Origin: Pullulanibacillus camelliae | GTDB taxonomy: Bacteria > Bacillota > Bacilli > Bacillales > Sporolactobacillaceae | Direction: 5' to 3' | Assembly: GCF_014642655.1 (NCBI RefSeq) | Contig: NZ_BMIR01000010.1 | Span: 1 to 64,000 of the forward strand | DNA length: 64,000 bases | Shown here: one piece after another, positions 56,287 through 64,000 of the stretch | Position numbering within the stretch: position 1 is the first letter of the stretch | Layout of the letters: each line of letters begins with the position of its first letter | Position numbers and translations under genes: made by a program | Notes under the pieces: model-generated | Seen by the model: only the letters and a program-made list of their open reading frames with translations | Told to the model about the DNA's origin: nothing | Database searches by the model: none

Positions 56287-56967
56287 TTAATGAAACCTAG
56301 GGAACAAAATGTTATTTTCTAAATGGATATGATTGAATGTATTGCGCTCTAATTCATCGAGTTTCAAGTAAGTTAATTTAAATGTATTACAGGCATCCAT
56401 TGGCGCAGTGAAGTCATCTGTTAATTCATGTATTGATTTTAAGAGGGCACCAGAGGAAGAGTGCTCGTCTTCTAGTAAAGCTATTTCATTGCCGATATTT
56501 TGAGAGACGACGCTAGAGTCAAGAATTTTTGGGAAAATATAGGTCTCCTCCTTAGTGATATGTTGCAACAGGTCTGCTTGCATTGTTTTAAATAATTTCT
56601 GCACTTGAATTAACTCTGGATGATGCTTGCCATGCACCTTGGCAACTTTTAAGGTAAGCTGCTCTAATTCAGGGAGGATGCTGCGTAAATAATTATGATG
56701 TGTGTCTATAATATGATTGATGATGGTTTCATTCGCTTGACTTTTCCAATCAATTATTACATTGTGAAGCTGTTTTTGTTCCTCATAATGGGCATTAATC
56801 TCATTTAAAATTTTTTCACCATCCAATTCTCTTTCCTGAATGACTTCTCCAATCCTACGATCTCCACTACAACAAAAATCAATTTTATACTGTCTTAATA
56901 ATTGACTCGCATAGGGAAATCGAATCACAATTTCTCCTGTACGATCGTTTTCAGTGAATATGGTCAT
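56287..56967 (-). CDS. ric: Iron-sulfur cluster repair di-iron protein Ric/ScdA
   Basis: 226 residues. The N-terminal DUF542 domain has the LLRQYKIDFCCSGD motif, and the hemerythrin-like domain supplies His/Glu ligands in THHNYLRSILPELE, HITKEETYIFP, EDEHSSSG and HIHLENNILFP. It repairs Fe-S proteins damaged by NO or peroxide. ATG 56967 after AGGGGGG. An FNR-type box lies 58 bp upstream. Confidence 0.94.
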   Translation of the reverse strand: MTIFTENDRTGEIVIRFPYASQLLRQYKIDFCCSGDRRIGEVIQERELDGEKILNEINAHYEEQKQLHNVIIDWKSQANETIINHIIDTHHNYLRSILPELEQLTLKVAKVHGKHHPELIQVQKLFKTMQADLLQHITKEETYIFPKILDSSVVSQNIGNEIALLEDEHSSSGALLKSIHELTDDFTAPMDACNTFKLTYLKLDELERNTFNHIHLENNILFPRFH

Positions 56968-56997
56968 GATATAACCCCCTAATCATTTGTTCTTTTT

Positions 56998-57143
56998 ACT
57001 TTAAACTCAAAAGAATATGTCATCCGTGACGCAGGTCACATGTTGAAAAATGGGAAGGTTCAAAACGAAGGAAAAGAATAGGGGGAGTAAGTGGAGTTTG
57101 TGTGATTACCATCACGCTTCAACGGGATGATGAATGATAGAAT
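56998..57143. promoter_or_regulatory. Divergent FNR-type promoters for ric and the 57299 gene
   Basis: CGTGACGCAGGTCACA (57025-57040) and TGTGATTACCATCACG (57101-57116) each match TGTGA-N6-TCACA with one mismatch. For ric a minus-strand TAAAGT (57003-56998) lies 21 bp away; for the plus-strand gene TAGAAT (57138-57143) lies 21 bp away. Both place the boxes near -41.5, the class II position for activation. Confidence 0.65.
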
Positions 57144-57298
57144 GACACTTAATAAAATGTTAAGGAGTATATGAATTGCTGCTCTTTTTTGAGAGTCATC
57201 CTTGCGGCAACGTCATCTGCGCTAAATTCAAAATGAATTTCACGTCATGTTCATATAGCTATTGTTATAAAAAATAGGATATTCTGGAGGTACGAACC

Positions 57299-58564
57299 AT
57301 GACCACACACTCTCAACACGGTGATCATCATTTTATTAGTTATTCTTTTCCCTTTTTATTTTTGGGTCTATTTTTATTTCTTATTGTTCAAGGGTGCCTT
57401 ATATTGCTACTGCCCGCACTTATAAATGGCAGCAGTCTTCAGTCCCCGGTTATATTGGGCGGTATCCATCTATTTATTTTAGGATTTGCAACGACGATTG
57501 CGATGGGAGCCATGATCCAACTTGTCCCAGTTGCCCTTCAAACCAAACTTATAAGTTATAAATTAATTCCTTATCATTTTGCGATCTATCTTATTGGTTT
57601 TGGGGGATTAATTGTTAGCTTTGAGTCTTTTCAGTTAATCCTGTTAATTGCGTTTGGTTGTCTTACTTTGATTGGACTCATGCTATTTGAAATAAACCTG
57701 CTCCCAGCTGTTTTGAAGGCAGCTCCTTCTCCATTAAAATGGGGGATATGTTCAGCGCTCCTTTATTTGTTACTCACTGTGATTCTTGGTGTTACCATGT
57801 TGATCGATTTCAAGCATTCTTTTCTAGGAATCTATCATGAGAAGCTTTTTGCCGTTCATGTGCTATTTGGTCTTTTAGGGTGGTTCACCCTTCTTATTAT
57901 CAGTTTTTCCTATAAATTGCTTCCGATGTTTTCCCTTTCTCATAACTATGAGAGTAAGTGGGCGGGATTATCGATTTATTTTATTAATCTAGGCATTCTC
58001 GTTCTAACCCTTGGCTTCCTTTTCACGAATGTGTTTACTAAGGGGCTTGGAGGGCTTGTGATTCTCTTTGGTCTTTTTAGCTATGCTAAGCAGCTCTCTC
58101 TAATTTTAAAAAAGAGATTGAGGAAAAAATTAGATGTTGGCGTCAAATCCTCTCTATACGCTTGGCCGTTTACTCTTTTGAGTTCAGCTTTAGGGTATGG
58201 TCTTTCTCTGATGCTTCATAAGGCTTTTCCTATGGGGGTTTTTATGTATTCAGCAATTATGGGATGGATTGGTCTTGTTATCTTAGGGTATTTACATAAG
58301 ATTATCCCATTTCTTTGGTGGACATTTAAATATAGCTCGGATATAGGTCAAAGAAAAGTTCCCGCATTAGGCGATTTGATTAGTGAAAAATGGGGTGGGG
58401 TTTGGATAATAGGCGTATATCTATTTACATTATTCAATATTTTGTTCCTATCTGTGGGGGCGAAGTGGTGTCTCACCCTTAGCCAAGGCGTTATTTTTTT
58501 TATTTCACTTTTATATGTCAGCCATTTAATGAAGAGTGTATTTTATAAACCCATGAGGCAGTAG
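57299..58564 (+). CDS. Heme-copper-oxidase-I/NnrS-like polytopic membrane protein
   Basis: 421 residues with about twelve helices. Conserved His residues in GGIHLFILGFATTIAMGAM (about residue 56), AVHVLFGLLGWFTL (about residue 187) and GYLHKIIPFLWW (about residue 331) look like heme-ligand positions. The sequence resembles subunit-I-like proteins found beside ric and hemerythrin genes and the NnrS family; it lacks the full metal-ligand set of a classic oxidase as far as I can see. Role in NO or anaerobic stress is inferred from its FNR-type promoter and neighbours. RBS GGAGG. Confidence 0.7.
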   Translation: MTTHSQHGDHHFISYSFPFLFLGLFLFLIVQGCLILLLPALINGSSLQSPVILGGIHLFILGFATTIAMGAMIQLVPVALQTKLISYKLIPYHFAIYLIGFGGLIVSFESFQLILLIAFGCLTLIGLMLFEINLLPAVLKAAPSPLKWGICSALLYLLLTVILGVTMLIDFKHSFLGIYHEKLFAVHVLFGLLGWFTLLIISFSYKLLPMFSLSHNYESKWAGLSIYFINLGILVLTLGFLFTNVFTKGLGGLVILFGLFSYAKQLSLILKKRLRKKLDVGVKSSLYAWPFTLLSSALGYGLSLMLHKAFPMGVFMYSAIMGWIGLVILGYLHKIIPFLWWTFKYSSDIGQRKVPALGDLISEKWGGVWIIGVYLFTLFNILFLSVGAKWCLTLSQGVIFFISLLYVSHLMKSVFYKPMRQ

Positions 58565-58638
58565 TTTAATATTAAGAGAAGAATTCAGGGGGGATGGGAT
58601 GTCCACCCCGCCATTCATTCTAAGGAGTGATACATCTG

Positions 58639-59226
58639 ATGAAGCCAGATGTAATTTTCGATAGTGGGGGCGTCTTGGTCAGTAATTTTTCACCACATTT
58701 TTGGCACGCATTATCCGCCACATGTGATGTGCCCCTTGAGTCCCTCCTCTTATTTAAAAAACGGGTTCGCAGTGGCCTTTGGAGTGGACACATCACTGAA
58801 AATGAATTTTGGAAACAGCTGTGTAAATTAGATCCTAAAATAAATAGAGAGAAAGCAGAAGCGCTTTTACGTCAGGCGATTTGCCCCTTACCTCCATTAA
58901 AGAAGATTCCAAAATGGAGTACACAGGCACGCCTTCACCTTTTGAGTAATCATCGTGCTGAATGGCTGAGCTCGGTTCTTAAGGGGGTCCGACCTTATTT
59001 CAATAGTTTCACAATTTCGAGTCAGGTGGGTCGCTATAAGCCATAGCCAGAGATTTATAAAAGCGTGGTAAAGCATTTAAACGGGCACCAGCCGCTATTT
59101 ATAGATGATCAGGAGAAAAATTTACAGGCAGCTAAGGTATTGGGATGGAAGACCTTACTTGCAGACGATAAAAGGGAATGGGTGAACAAATTGGACGCTT
59201 TATTATTACACTGCAGGAATTTATAA
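58639..59226 (+). pseudogene. HAD-superfamily hydrolase with an in-frame amber stop
   Basis: The 195-codon frame has HAD motif I (FDSGGVLVSN), motif II (LLSNHRAEW), the Lys motif in GRYKP and, after TAG at 59044-59046, PEIYKSVVKHL and motif IV (PLFIDDQEKNLQAAKVLGW) to TAA 59224. Only this one stop interrupts otherwise clean coding sequence; expected text is KPxPEIYK, so a single change from CAG, AAG or similar is enough. Translated alone, the first part is 135 residues and lacks motif IV, so it should be inactive. ATG 58639 follows AAGGAG by 12 nt. Confidence 0.88.
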
Positions 59227-59250
59227 AATTAATCCTTCTATCCGAATGAT

Positions 59251-59418
59251 AACAAGTCAAGGGTGTCAGTATCCAAAGCGTGGTCTAAGCGCAACAAAAG
59301 CTTTTCTAAAAGGAACAAAAAGGCAGGGCCACTTTTAACAAAAGCAGGTATCAAAATAAGGAAAGCCGCTACCAAAGTTCAAACGCTACTCTCATGCTAT
59401 AAAGCTCATAGGAACAAT
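59251..59418 (-). repeat. Phased TTTGTT array 3, reverse orientation
   Basis: On the plus strand AACAAA-type units start at 59251 (AACAAG), 59272 (TCCAAA), 59293, 59314, 59337, 59350 (ATCAAA), 59371 (ACCAAA) and 59413 (AACAAT). Steps are 21, 21, 21, then one irregular 23+13, then 21 and 42. The reverse complement gives TTTGTT units as in arrays 1 and 2. It fills the space between the HAD pseudogene and spoVR. A short open frame over it is an artefact of the repeat. Confidence 0.65.
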
Positions 59419-59531
59419 ATTTCATATTTCCTCTTTTATAGGCGCCATTTCTCGATATCTTGGCCATTCATTCAAATGGTTTAAACAACATACAATGGCA
59501 TAAAGTGTTCGTATGAAAGGGGTATGAACCG

Positions 59532-60935
59532 ATGAATGCTATGGAAACAAAAGATTTTGAGAGGGCAATAGCGGAAATAACTGAAATTGCTTCTGGTTTT
59601 GGCTTAGATTTTTATTCCATGCGCTATGAAATTTGTCCTGTAGATACAATTTATGCTTTTGGTGCGTATGCCATGCCGACACGCTTTTCCCATTGGAGCT
59701 TTGGTAAACAGTATCAAAAAATGAAGCTTCAGTATGATTATGGATTGGGTAAGATTTATGAGCTTGTCATTAATTCTGATCCTTGCTATGCCTATTTATT
59801 GAATACAAATAGTCTGACACAAAATAAAATGATTGTCGCTCATGTGTTAGCCCACAGTGATTTTTTTAAAAATAATATTCGTTTTATTAATACACGGCGA
59901 GACATGGCTGAAAGCATGAATGCTACCTCAAAAAGGATTCGAGAATTTGAACAGAGATACGGTCAGGATGAGGTTGAGCATTTTATCAATGCGGTACTTT
60001 CTATTAATGAGCATATTGATCCTACGCTTAATCTTTCCTTACCCAAAAAATCAGGTAATAACGCCAAAGTCAACAAAGGGAAGCCTTATGCTGATCTAGC
60101 CTTAGTTGCCCCTATGCCATCACCCACCGCTTTACCAGAATCCGAGTCACAACAGAATCCAAAAAAGGCTGAAAAGGATCTTTTAAAATTTCTTCATGAG
60201 AATAGCCCTGTCCTTGCCGATTGGCAGCGTGATATTCTAGCTACACTTCGAGAAGAGATGCTTTATTTTTGGCCACAGTTAGAGACGAAGATCATGAACG
60301 AAGGCTGGGCATCCTACTGGCATGCTCAGATTATGAGGGAGTTAGACTTGACCACAGATGAGGCAATTGATTTTGCCAAGCTCAATGCGGATATTATTCA
60401 GCCTTTGCAGAAGCAAATGAATCCTTATAGATTGGGCTTAAAAATTTTTGAGGACATTGAACGGCGCTATGATCAGCCGACCGAGGACATGCAAAAACAT
60501 GGTGTACGTCCGCATTCCGGTCGTGCCAAGCTGTTTGAGGTACGTGAATTAGAGTCGGATATTTCCTTTATCCGCAATTACCTGACTCATGAGATAGTAG
60601 CGAATGAGGATCTCTTTATGTATAAAAAAGTCGGTGATGAATTAAAGATTACTTCGAAGGATTTTGCTGGAATTCGTGATGAGCTCATTCATTCACGCCT
60701 GAATGGTGGCTATCCTTATATTGTGGTGACCGATAGCAACTATCAAAACAAGGGAGAACTCTATCTTAAGCATGATTTTGAAGGAACTGAGCTTGATTTA
60801 AACGATCTTGAAAAAGTGCTTCACTACCTTTATGAGCTGTGGGGTTCGGTTGTTAACTTGGAAACACGAGTCGAGGATCATCAAGTCATCTTTAGTTGTG
60901 ATGGAACAAGCGTACAAAAAAAGCGCGCTGAGTAA
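59532..60935 (+). CDS. spoVR: SpoVR-family protein
   Basis: 467 residues, close to B. subtilis SpoVR (468). N-terminal [37 protein letters not shown], then the [10 protein letters not shown] and [14 protein letters not shown] segments, all family hallmarks; key ligand-like residues are the HVLAHSDFF and GWASYWH histidines. Needed for proper spore cortex in B. subtilis. In many bacteria SpoVR (YcgB) is encoded with PrkA (YeaG) and YhbH (YeaH), which are here at 31.6 and 34.5 kb. RBS AAGGGG. Confidence 0.95.
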   Translation: MNAMETKDFERAIAEITEIASGFGLDFYSMRYEICPVDTIYAFGAYAMPTRFSHWSFGKQYQKMKLQYDYGLGKIYELVINSDPCYAYLLNTNSLTQNKMIVAHVLAHSDFFKNNIRFINTRRDMAESMNATSKRIREFEQRYGQDEVEHFINAVLSINEHIDPTLNLSLPKKSGNNAKVNKGKPYADLALVAPMPSPTALPESESQQNPKKAEKDLLKFLHENSPVLADWQRDILATLREEMLYFWPQLETKIMNEGWASYWHAQIMRELDLTTDEAIDFAKLNADIIQPLQKQMNPYRLGLKIFEDIERRYDQPTEDMQKHGVRPHSGRAKLFEVRELESDISFIRNYLTHEIVANEDLFMYKKVGDELKITSKDFAGIRDELIHSRLNGGYPYIVVTDSNYQNKGELYLKHDFEGTELDLNDLEKVLHYLYELWGSVVNLETRVEDHQVIFSCDGTSVQKKRAE

Positions 60936-60997
60936 GTACCACTCAGAAAAGTGAAAGTGTTTCTACCCTTAGTCGTTCGGAAAGTGAACAGCCTTTT

Positions 60998-61340
60998 TAT
61001 AACATCAGCATTTATACCTTTGCAGAAGACCTTATAAGTTCGGGCTTTGGCTTGGCGACATCTTTAATGTGTGATTTGGAAAATCACCTCAGGAGTGCCA
61101 AAATGGTGCAACCTTAATGTGTGATTTGGAAAATCACCTCAGGAGTGCCAAAATGGTGCAACCCTAATGTGTGATTTGGAAAATCACCTCAGGAGTGCCA
61201 AAATGGTGCAACCTTAATGTGTGATTTGGAAAATCACCTCAGGAGTGCCAAAATGGTGCAACCTTAATGTGTGATTTGGAAATCACCTCAGGAGTGCCAA
61301 AATGGTGCAACCTTGGTGTGCGAGTACGAGAGCACTAAGG
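60998..61340 (+). repeat. Repeat family A copy with internal 50-bp tandem amplification
   Basis: The left part (ATAACATCAGCATTTATACC, CTTATAAGTTCGGGCTTTGG) belongs to family A and starts after a short T5 tract. The centre is five head-to-tail copies of a 50-bp unit (61061-61309). The right flank GTGTGCGAGTACGAGAGCACTAAGG resembles the divergent copy at 8306. The gap 61341-61570 upstream of proC shows no other recognisable element. Confidence 0.85.
61061..61309 (+). repeat. Five tandem 50-bp repeats
   Basis: Copies at 61061, 61111, 61161, 61211 and 61261, the last one 49 bp. They are almost identical (differences: first two or three bases, one T-to-C in copy 3, one missing A in copy 5). Each unit includes GTGATTT-GGA-AAATCAC, a perfect 7-bp hairpin, and AGGAGTGCCAAAATGGTGCA. 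No spacers, so not CRISPR. Confidence 0.97.
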
Positions 61341-61570
61341 TTTTCCCTTTAAATGAGAAAGAAAGAGGGGCAAATTTAAGGATTTTTTATGATTTTGAGC
61401 GATGCGTGAAGGTTTAAGGAGAAAAAGTGGAGATGGCGGCGTTTCCACTTAGTATTAGAGCAAATTCCATATCACTTAATGAAAAACTCTTGAATCTCTT
61501 TCTCAGCATGTTACGATTACACCGTTCGATTTAAACGATAATGGTGTTTAAGGGACAGGAGTGAAGGAAT

Positions 61571-62422
61571 ATGTTCAACGGTAACATTGTCTTTTTTGGT
61601 GCGGGTTCCATGGCTGAAGCTATGATCGCAGGCATGGTGGCTTCAGGAACTATCCCGTTAGAGCAAATTCAGGTGACAAATAAAAGCAATCCTGAGCGTC
61701 TGAATGCTCTCAAAGAAAAATATAATATTCAAATCACACCAAGAGAAGCATTGGAGCTTCAAAGTGCTGATCTTTTAATATTAGCGATGAAGCCAAAAGA
61801 TATAGAAGATGCCTTAGACCGGCTAAAGGATCAGCTCATGCCGCATCATGTCGTGATCTCACTACTGGCGGGCATTTCGACTGCTTTTATTGAAAAACGT
61901 TTAGGCAATCATACGCGTGTCATTCGTGTGATGCCGAATACCTCCAGTACGATTGGTGAATCTGCGACTGCAATGGCAACGGGGCAGTTTGTCAGCAATG
62001 AAGATAAGCAAAAGGTTGAAGAGCTATTAAAGGCCTGTGGGGCGGTCTATATTCTTGAAGAAGAGCATATTGACATTTTCACTGGCATTGCTGGGAGTGG
62101 TCCGGCTTATTTTTATTACCTCATTGAGCATATTGAAAAGGTTGGAGAAGCTGCAGGGCTAGACAAACAACTCGCGCGACAAATGGGGGCGCAAACGATC
62201 CTAGGTGCAGCAAAAATGATCATGAAAAATGATGCGACACCTACGGAGCTCCGAGAAAAGGTCACATCCCCGAATGGCACAACCGCTAAAGGCTTAGAGG
62301 CTTTAGCGGCCTATGGTGGAGGAAAGGCCATTCGTGAGGCTGTACTAAGTGCTACCAGACGCTCCAAGGAAATGAGTCTTCACTATGCACGACCTAAGAC
62401 TAAGACAGTTGATCAGGATTAG
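61571..62422 (+). CDS. proC: Pyrroline-5-carboxylate reductase
   Basis: 283 residues. NADPH-binding FFGAGSMAEAMIAGMV, then LAMKPKDIEDAL, RVMPNTSSTIGESATAM, and the substrate motif GSGPAYFYYLIE plus TSPNGTTAKGLEAL near the C-terminus. It makes proline, also an osmoprotectant. RBS GGAGTGAAGGA. Terminator GGGAAAGCCT/AGGCTTTCCC plus T5 at 62441-62467. Confidence 0.95.
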   Translation: MFNGNIVFFGAGSMAEAMIAGMVASGTIPLEQIQVTNKSNPERLNALKEKYNIQITPREALELQSADLLILAMKPKDIEDALDRLKDQLMPHHVVISLLAGISTAFIEKRLGNHTRVIRVMPNTSSTIGESATAMATGQFVSNEDKQKVEELLKACGAVYILEEEHIDIFTGIAGSGPAYFYYLIEHIEKVGEAAGLDKQLARQMGAQTILGAAKMIMKNDATPTELREKVTSPNGTTAKGLEALAAYGGGKAIREAVLSATRRSKEMSLHYARPKTKTVDQD

Positions 62423-62440
62423 GCCATGCCTTGCCATTTT

Positions 62441-62467
62441 GGGAAAGCCTTGAGGCTTTCCCTTTTT
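62441..62467 (+). terminator. Terminator of proC
   Basis: Perfect 10-bp stem GGGAAAGCCT / AGGCTTTCCC with a 2-nt apex, then T5. Confidence 0.9.
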
Positions 62468-62578
62468 ATAATTTCTCATGTTTTCACGAACTCGTCACTC
62501 TTTTCATTTATTTGAATACGCTTACTTGTTATAATGAAGGATAAGAAAATATTTACATATCGGAGGGGAGAGGATGTC

Positions 62579-62827
62579 ATGACTTATTACATTGTCGCGT
62601 TTGTTATTATTGGTGTCATCTCTTTAATAGGAACGATCTTTGCAGGCATACAAATTAACAAGTCGATGGGCAAACTGGATCAGGTGGGGGAGGAAGGGCA
62701 AGAAGAGCTGTTGAAAAAGGACCATTTTAAAACACATTCCTCAAATTTGCGGGTGCTCACATGGATTTATGTTGTGGTATTCTTACTCGCTATCGTATTC
62801 TTTTTGCTTTATCTTTTCTTAAAATAA
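62579..62827 (+). CDS. Small two-helix membrane protein
   Basis: 82 residues: helix 1 YIVAFVIIGVISLIGTIFAG (about residues 4-23), a charged loop with GEEGQEELLKKDHFKTHSSN, helix 2 VLTWIYVVVFLLAIVFFLLYLFL at the end. ATG 62579 has GGAGGGGAGAGG; an extended -10 TGTTATAAT at 62525-62533 is upstream. A Bacillales hypothetical family, function unknown. Confidence 0.75.
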   Translation: MTYYIVAFVIIGVISLIGTIFAGIQINKSMGKLDQVGEEGQEELLKKDHFKTHSSNLRVLTWIYVVVFLLAIVFFLLYLFLK

Positions 62828-62963
62828 GAGATTTTGCACGTTTAAATCATCTTTTAACATTAATTATTATGCGCGTTCATGTTTAAAACCTTTTTTTACT
62901 GGTTATACTAAAAATGCTCATTTAAGATGAAATTTAGCTGTTTTAATGCTAGGAGGCAACAAA

Positions 62964-63164
62964 ATGGAACAAGGTAAAGTTAAATGGTTCAACAGTGAAA
63001 AAGGTTATGGATTTATTGAACGTGAAGATGGTGAGGATGTCTTTGTTCACTTTTCAGCTATCGAAGGTGAAGGGTTCAAATCGTTAGATGAGGGTCAAGA
63101 AGTGACCTTTGATATAGAAGAGGGAGAACGTGGACCACAAGCTGCTAATGTTCGAAAAGTATAA
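62964..63164 (+). CDS. Cold-shock protein (CspA/CspB type)
   Basis: 66 residues, the full size of the family: [15 protein letters not shown] (RNP1) and DVFVHFSAI (RNP2), ending in [12 protein letters not shown]. Single-strand nucleic-acid chaperone. ATG 62964 follows AGGAGG. Several csp paralogues exist in such genomes, so no letter is given. The 5' leader is short and AT-rich; no cold-shock box identified. Confidence 0.94.
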   Translation: MEQGKVKWFNSEKGYGFIEREDGEDVFVHFSAIEGEGFKSLDEGQEVTFDIEEGERGPQAANVRKV

Positions 63165-63182
63165 TCCATAGATAAGAACGGG

Positions 63183-63212
63183 CAGATCCTAATTTTTAGG
63201 GTCTGTTTTTTT
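63183..63212 (+). terminator. Terminator of the cold-shock gene
   Basis: CAGATCCTAA pairs with TTAGGGTCTG (one mismatch), then T7. A repeat B variant begins 11 bases later. Confidence 0.85.
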
Positions 63213-63222
63213 AAAGGATTGG

Positions 63223-63617
63223 AAAGTATAAAATTTCTGATCATGAGGACGGTGCGCGATTCCGCTTCAGAACACTCGCTTTCCGCATGCTGACACGATG
63301 TGAGTAGGGTCGGCGTTGTCACAGGACGTGACGTTTTTAGCCGATCGTCAAATAGAGTGCCTCAGCTAATTTGGGATTGGCTATTTGTTTCCCAAGTATT
63401 TATGACTACAAGACCTCTGTTCCTGCATCTACTCGGATTACTTCGTGGTCTGGCTTCCTCGGAACAATTCGAAGTGAATTCGTGGAGTAACGCTGGTTGC
63501 TGTCCCGAAGGAGCCAGAGCGTATTCTGCTCTAATCCACTTGATACTGACGAAGTATTTTGATAAAAAATTTTTAATGTCCAACTGAATAAGGACCGGGC
63601 ATGCTTTTCGCCCGGTT
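63223..63617 (+). repeat. Repeat family B, variant with a different core
   Basis: Left end AGTATAAAATTTCTGATCAT and GAGGACGGTGCGCGATTCCGC, and right end GGACCGGGCATGCTTTTCGCCCGG with T-run, are as in other B copies. The central 300 bases differ: CGTTGTCACAGGACGTGACG, GGGATTGGCTATTTGTTTCC, ACTCGGATTACTTCG, TTCGAAGTGAATTCG. The core is either replaced or a distinct subtype; I see no protein frame that convinces. Confidence 0.75.
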
Positions 63618-63622
63618 TTTCT

Positions 63623-63779
63623 TAATACTCTCAGAATGTATAATTTCGCTGACGCCCTCAAGGAAGAGAGTATAAGTGTCACTTTGGCTTTCGCCTTCTA
63701 AGGCTTGCGGGCACCCTAAGTGGGGGATTTGCAAAAATCACATCAGGAGTACCAGCGAAGGGGTGCAAGCCAAGTTTTC
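63623..63779 (+). repeat. Repeat family A, copy at 63623 (157 bp)
   Basis: Starts TAATACTCTCAGAA right after the terminator U-tract of the preceding repeat B and ends where the next junction TAATACCATCGGAA begins at 63780: exactly 157 bp. Interior words match copy 1. Confidence 0.85.
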
Positions 63780-63947
63780 TAATACCATCGGAAGTAACTT
63801 CGCGGGAACTCTCAAAAGAAGAGAGTATAAGAGCAGTTTTGACTTTCACCATCTAAAGCTTGACGACCACATAAGTGTGTGATTTGTTTGCAATATCGCA
63901 TCAGGAATACCTTGCGGAGTAGTGCAAGCTAGCTTTCCTTAATTTTT
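63780..63947 (+). repeat. Repeat family A, divergent tandem copy
   Basis: Second unit in tandem: TAATACCATCGGAAGTAACTTCG, GAGAGTATAAGAGCAGTTTTGACTTTC, GTGTGATTTGTTTGCAATATCGCATCAGG, GTGCAAGCTAGCTTTCC. More worn than its neighbour. The last 50 bases of the window show no feature. Confidence 0.75.
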
Positions 63948-64000
63948 TTAAAAGACACGACTAGCATAGTCCTTGACATTGAGTATACTCCATGTCATAT

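Noticed and set aside
59263-59484. 73-codon basic protein upstream of spoVR
   Set aside because: It is produced by the reverse phased array; no RBS and no similarity to a known family.
61061-61309. CRISPR array
   Set aside because: The 50-bp units are directly adjacent with no unique spacers, and no cas gene is in the window.
63300-63682. Open frames of about 95 and 106 codons on both strands inside the last repeat B
   Set aside because: They lie in a repeat core, lack RBS and family similarity, and overlap each other on opposite strands.

Overview
The window looks like a chromosomal segment of a moderately AT-rich, spore-forming member of the Bacillales. The evidence is gene content and Bacillus subtilis-like blocks: queG/ogt/yhbB/trmL/prkA/yhbH, opuC with a divergent GbsR-type regulator, aprX, pgcA, yjzC, spoVR and an ilv-leu operon with a T-box. 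No phage, plasmid or CRISPR locus is visible. The genus cannot be named from sequence alone; prfC, which B. subtilis lacks, argues against B. subtilis itself.

Layout. 1-6600: tail of an unknown gene, a cupin, a YedE/YedF sulfur-uptake pair, a repeat island and a large YhgE/Pip membrane protein. 6.6-13 kb: YqcI and GNAT proteins, a YwaF-type membrane protein, a NarL-type two-component system, a CcdC-like protein, an OsmC protein and four tRNAs (Val, Asp, Phe, Thr). 13.3-17.7 kb: osmoprotectant transporter opuCABCD with opuCR and its probable operators. 18-31 kb: a peptidase, an efflux pump behind a perfect palindrome, aprX, an AEC transporter, a nuclease lipoprotein, HD and B3/4 proteins, queG, ogt, a YhbB-like amidase and trmL. 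31.6-42 kb: prkA, signal peptidase, yhbH, a secreted MBL protein, a CBS protein, a HAD phosphatase, pgcA, prfC and yjzC. 42.5-53 kb: ilvD, T-box, ilvB-ilvH-ilvC, a ruined leuA, leuB-leuC-leuD and a short ilvA. 53-58.6 kb: a module of DUF2249 proteins, a radical SAM/SPASM protein, a DUF59 Fe-S assembly factor, Ric and a heme-copper-oxidase-like membrane protein, linked by three FNR-type boxes. 58.6-64 kb: a HAD gene with an amber stop, spoVR, proC, a small membrane protein, a cold-shock gene and more repeats.

The most distinctive features are non-coding. One is a 157-bp repeat family (here A) whose units share the junction TAATACnATCAGAA. Another is a family of about 260-300 bp (here B) that starts with AGTATAAAATTTCTGG and ends in an intrinsic terminator. 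Most clear copies of A and B start within a few to about 25 bases of the U-tract of a terminator. A third family consists of arrays of TTTGTT-headed units spaced almost exactly 21 bp apart, at three loci. One A-type copy carries five tandem 50-bp repeats.

Functionally, the valine/isoleucine genes look intact, but leucine synthesis should fail at its first step unless leuA exists elsewhere. The 53-58 kb block looks like a low-oxygen or nitric-oxide response unit for Fe-S repair. PrkA, YhbH and SpoVR, co-occurring sporulation or stationary-phase proteins, are all present. Two genes (the ccdC-like gene and yjzC) have their ribosome binding site inside the 3' arm of a terminator-like hairpin whose U6 tract abuts the start codon.
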